Shown here: positions 34,679 to 38,023 of the stretch, piece after piece | How positions within the stretch are numbered: the stretch's first letter is position 1 | Layout: every line of letters begins with the position of its first letter | From: Eubacteriales bacterium | Lineage (GTDB): Bacteria; Bacillota; Clostridia; Lachnospirales; Lachnospiraceae | Assembly (NCBI GenBank): GCA_030539055.1 | Contig: JAUNSV010000014.1 | Location: 1-38,023 of the forward strand | Reading direction: 5' to 3' | Length of the DNA stretch: 38,023 nt | The notes under the pieces: model-generated | Told to the model about the DNA's origin: nothing | Seen by the model: the letters and a program-made list of their open reading frames with translations, nothing else | The model's database searches: none | Made by a program: the position numbers and the translations under genes

Positions 34679-35800
34679 TTACTTTATTGTTTCTTTGTAT
34701 GCTTCCAATGCTTTTCTTTGAATATCATTTAAAGAAGTAGGTACATCAACTACAATTGTAACATAATGATCTCCCTTTTCTCTTGGGTTTCGTAATAGTG
34801 GAACTCCTTTTCCTCTTAAACGCATTTTACTATCAGATTGAGTTCCAGGTTTTATTGTCAATTCTACATCACCATATGCTGTTTTTACTCTTACAGCACC
34901 ACCTAAAACAGCTATTGGATAATTTATTGATACAGTTGAAAAAATATTTGTTCCTTGTCTCTTTAATATTGGATGTTGAATAACAGTAACCCCAACAATC
35001 AAATCTCCTCTCAAACCACCATTTTGTCCTGGTTCGCCCATATTATGAATTCTTACTGATTGACCATTATCTATACCTGCTGGGATATTTACTTTTATTG
35101 TTTTTGTTGTTTGATTATATCCACTTCCAGAGCATACTATACATTTATCTCTAACAATTTTTCCTGTACCATTACAATCTGGACAAGTTTGAACAGATTG
35201 CATTATTCCAAAAGGAGTCCTTTGTTGTACAACTACTTGACCTTTTCCTTGACATTTTGGACAAGTCATTGGAGAAGTACCCTTTTTTGCTCCTGTACCA
35301 TTACATTCTTTACATATTTCTTTAAATCTTATAGTAATATCTTTTTCACATCCATTTATTGCTTCATCAAAAGATATTTTTATTTGTGTTTTTATTGAAG
35401 CACCTTTTATTGGTTCATTTCTTCTTTGATATTGGCTTCTATATCCATTTCCAAAAGAAGAAAAACCACCACCAAAACTTCCGCCAAATAAATCTGCGAA
35501 AATATCAGTGAAATCCATAGAGCCAAAGTCAAACCCACCAAAGCCCGAAGCTTGTCCAGCAGCAGAATTAGGATCAAAAGCTGCATGTCCAAATTGATCA
35601 TATGCACTTTTTTTATCTTTATCAGATAAAACAGCATATGCTTCTTGAACTTCTTTGAATTTTCCCTCAGCAGTTTTATCCCCTGGATTAGCATCTGGAT
35701 GATATTTTTTTGCCATTGCACGAAATGCTTTTTTTATTTCATCATCACTCGCAGATTTTGATACTCCAAGCACATCATAATAATCTCTTTTTGTTGCCAT
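34679..35800 (-). CDS. dnaJ: Molecular chaperone DnaJ (Hsp40)
   Basis: 373 aa. The J domain (residues 1-70) has the HPD motif in [11 protein letters not shown], which stimulates DnaK ATPase. The Gly/Phe region (about 85-125) holds [22 protein letters not shown]. Four CxxCxGxG zinc repeats follow: [24 protein letters not shown] and CIVCSGSG. Two substrate-binding beta domains end the protein, with the family-typical [13 protein letters not shown]. It is downstream of dnaK, separated by 66 bases that contain a stable hairpin. Start ATG with AAGG in the leader. Confidence 0.97.
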   Translation of the reverse strand: MATKRDYYDVLGVSKSASDDEIKKAFRAMAKKYHPDANPGDKTAEGKFKEVQEAYAVLSDKDKKSAYDQFGHAAFDPNSAAGQASGFGGFDFGSMDFTDIFADLFGGSFGGGFSSFGNGYRSQYQRRNEPIKGASIKTQIKISFDEAINGCEKDITIRFKEICKECNGTGAKKGTSPMTCPKCQGKGQVVVQQRTPFGIMQSVQTCPDCNGTGKIVRDKCIVCSGSGYNQTTKTIKVNIPAGIDNGQSVRIHNMGEPGQNGGLRGDLIVGVTVIQHPILKRQGTNIFSTVSINYPIAVLGGAVRVKTAYGDVELTIKPGTQSDSKMRLRGKGVPLLRNPREKGDHYVTIVVDVPTSLNDIQRKALEAYKETIK

Positions 35801-35823
35801 ATATAATCCTTTCTACACAATTA

Positions 35824-35851
35824 TTGGGAGAATAGTTTTCTATCCTCCCAA
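35824..35851 (-). promoter_or_regulatory. Intercistronic hairpin between dnaK and dnaJ
   Basis: On minus-strand RNA, UUGGGAGGAUAG pairs with CUAUUCUCCCAA across an AAAA loop: 12 bp including one G-U pair. No U-run follows, so it is not a standard terminator. It lies between the dnaK stop and the dnaJ ribosome site and may protect the dnaK 3' end or mark a processing or partial-attenuation point. Confidence 0.65.
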
Positions 35852-35866
35852 AAATATTATTTTAAT

Positions 35867-37789
<1,923 letters not shown>

Positions 37790-37795
37790 TTAATT

Positions 37796-38023
37796 TTACT
37801 TTTTAACTTTAACCATTGTATGTCTAAGCACATCCCCTTGCAAGGTATAACCTTTTTGTAATTCTTCTGTAATCGTATCAGGTTCAGCGCTACTCTCTTC
37901 ATCAGTCATAACTGCATTATGTAAATTAGGGTCAAATTTTTTTCCTAATGCTTCTATTGGTTTAATATCTAGCTCCTCAAAAGTTTTTAATACTTGCTTA
38001 TATATTTTATCTAATCCATCGTA
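37796..38023 (-). CDS. grpE: Nucleotide exchange factor GrpE, 5' part cut by window edge
   Basis: Only the last 75 codons are inside the window. They read as the C-terminal beta-wing of GrpE: IEALGKKFDPNLHNAVMT, then EEL-QKGYTLQGDVLRHTMVKV before the stop. The beta-wing contacts the DnaK ATPase domain and opens it to release ADP. Position directly upstream of dnaK fits the usual hrcA-grpE-dnaK-dnaJ order; hrcA would be further right and is not visible. Confidence 0.95.
   Translation of the reverse strand, partial: YDGLDKIYKQVLKTFEELDIKPIEALGKKFDPNLHNAVMTDEESSAEPDTITEELQKGYTLQGDVLRHTMVKVKK

Noticed and set aside
35407-35721. Open frames opposite or offset within dnaJ and similar frames across the window
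   Set aside because: They lie within strong conserved genes, lack ribosome sites and have compositions expected from shifted reading of AT-rich sequence.

Overview
The window is a stretch of strongly AT-rich bacterial chromosome. It carries mostly housekeeping genes with tight operon packing, GGAGG-type ribosome sites and SigA-like promoters. The gene families point to an anaerobic Clostridia-type Bacillota, plausibly Lachnospiraceae-like: Asp23/FakA/RecG/RsmD synteny, ScpA/ScpB, a GyrB/GyrA-like second topoisomerase pair, a proofreading-dead PolA, GrpE-DnaK-DnaJ, MBOAT/DHHW/DUF6273 surface proteins and an EF2568-type cysteine desulfurase beside SelD. The genus cannot be fixed from this sequence. 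Most genes lie on the minus strand. The exceptions are the block at 4972-8538, the cysteine desulfurase at 18375-19577 and tRNA-Leu.

Layout from left to right. (1) 1-4517, minus: asp23-like, fakA-like, recG and rsmD (cut by the edge), with a mini XRE regulator just upstream. (2) 4972-8538, plus: a metallophosphoesterase, scpA, scpB, a dUTPase and a TPR lipoprotein, all overlapping or abutting. (3) 8535-12825, minus: a putative envelope O-acylation cassette (MBOAT transferase, DHHW protein, GDSL hydrolase fused to DUF6273) translationally overlapped with alaS. A 49-residue membrane protein sits upstream of alaS. (4) 15773-19577: a selenium-metabolism block (yedE, a TusA/YedF-like carrier, a DUF3343 carrier, selD) diverging from a class V cysteine desulfurase. 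(5) 19579-25272, minus: a repair and CoA operon (zinc-finger membrane protein, polA, a small conserved protein, coaE, a YycJ-like MBL nuclease, a membrane protein, exoA), followed by tRNA-Leu(CAA) on plus. (6) 25387-32390, minus: parE, parC, mtnN, a left-handed-beta-helix protein, a membrane-anchored protein and upp. (7) 32493-38023, minus: guaB-deoC, and dnaJ/dnaK/grpE (grpE cut by the edge).

I found no CRISPR array, insertion sequence, prophage or T-box. The most unusual material is the O-acylation cassette with its GDSL-DUF6273 fusion, the compact selenium block with a possibly leaderless desulfurase transcript, the unannotated 49-residue membrane protein, and several compact regulatory layouts. 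In one of these the guaB -35 box falls exactly in the loop of the dnaJ terminator. In another a 12-bp hairpin separates dnaK from dnaJ.
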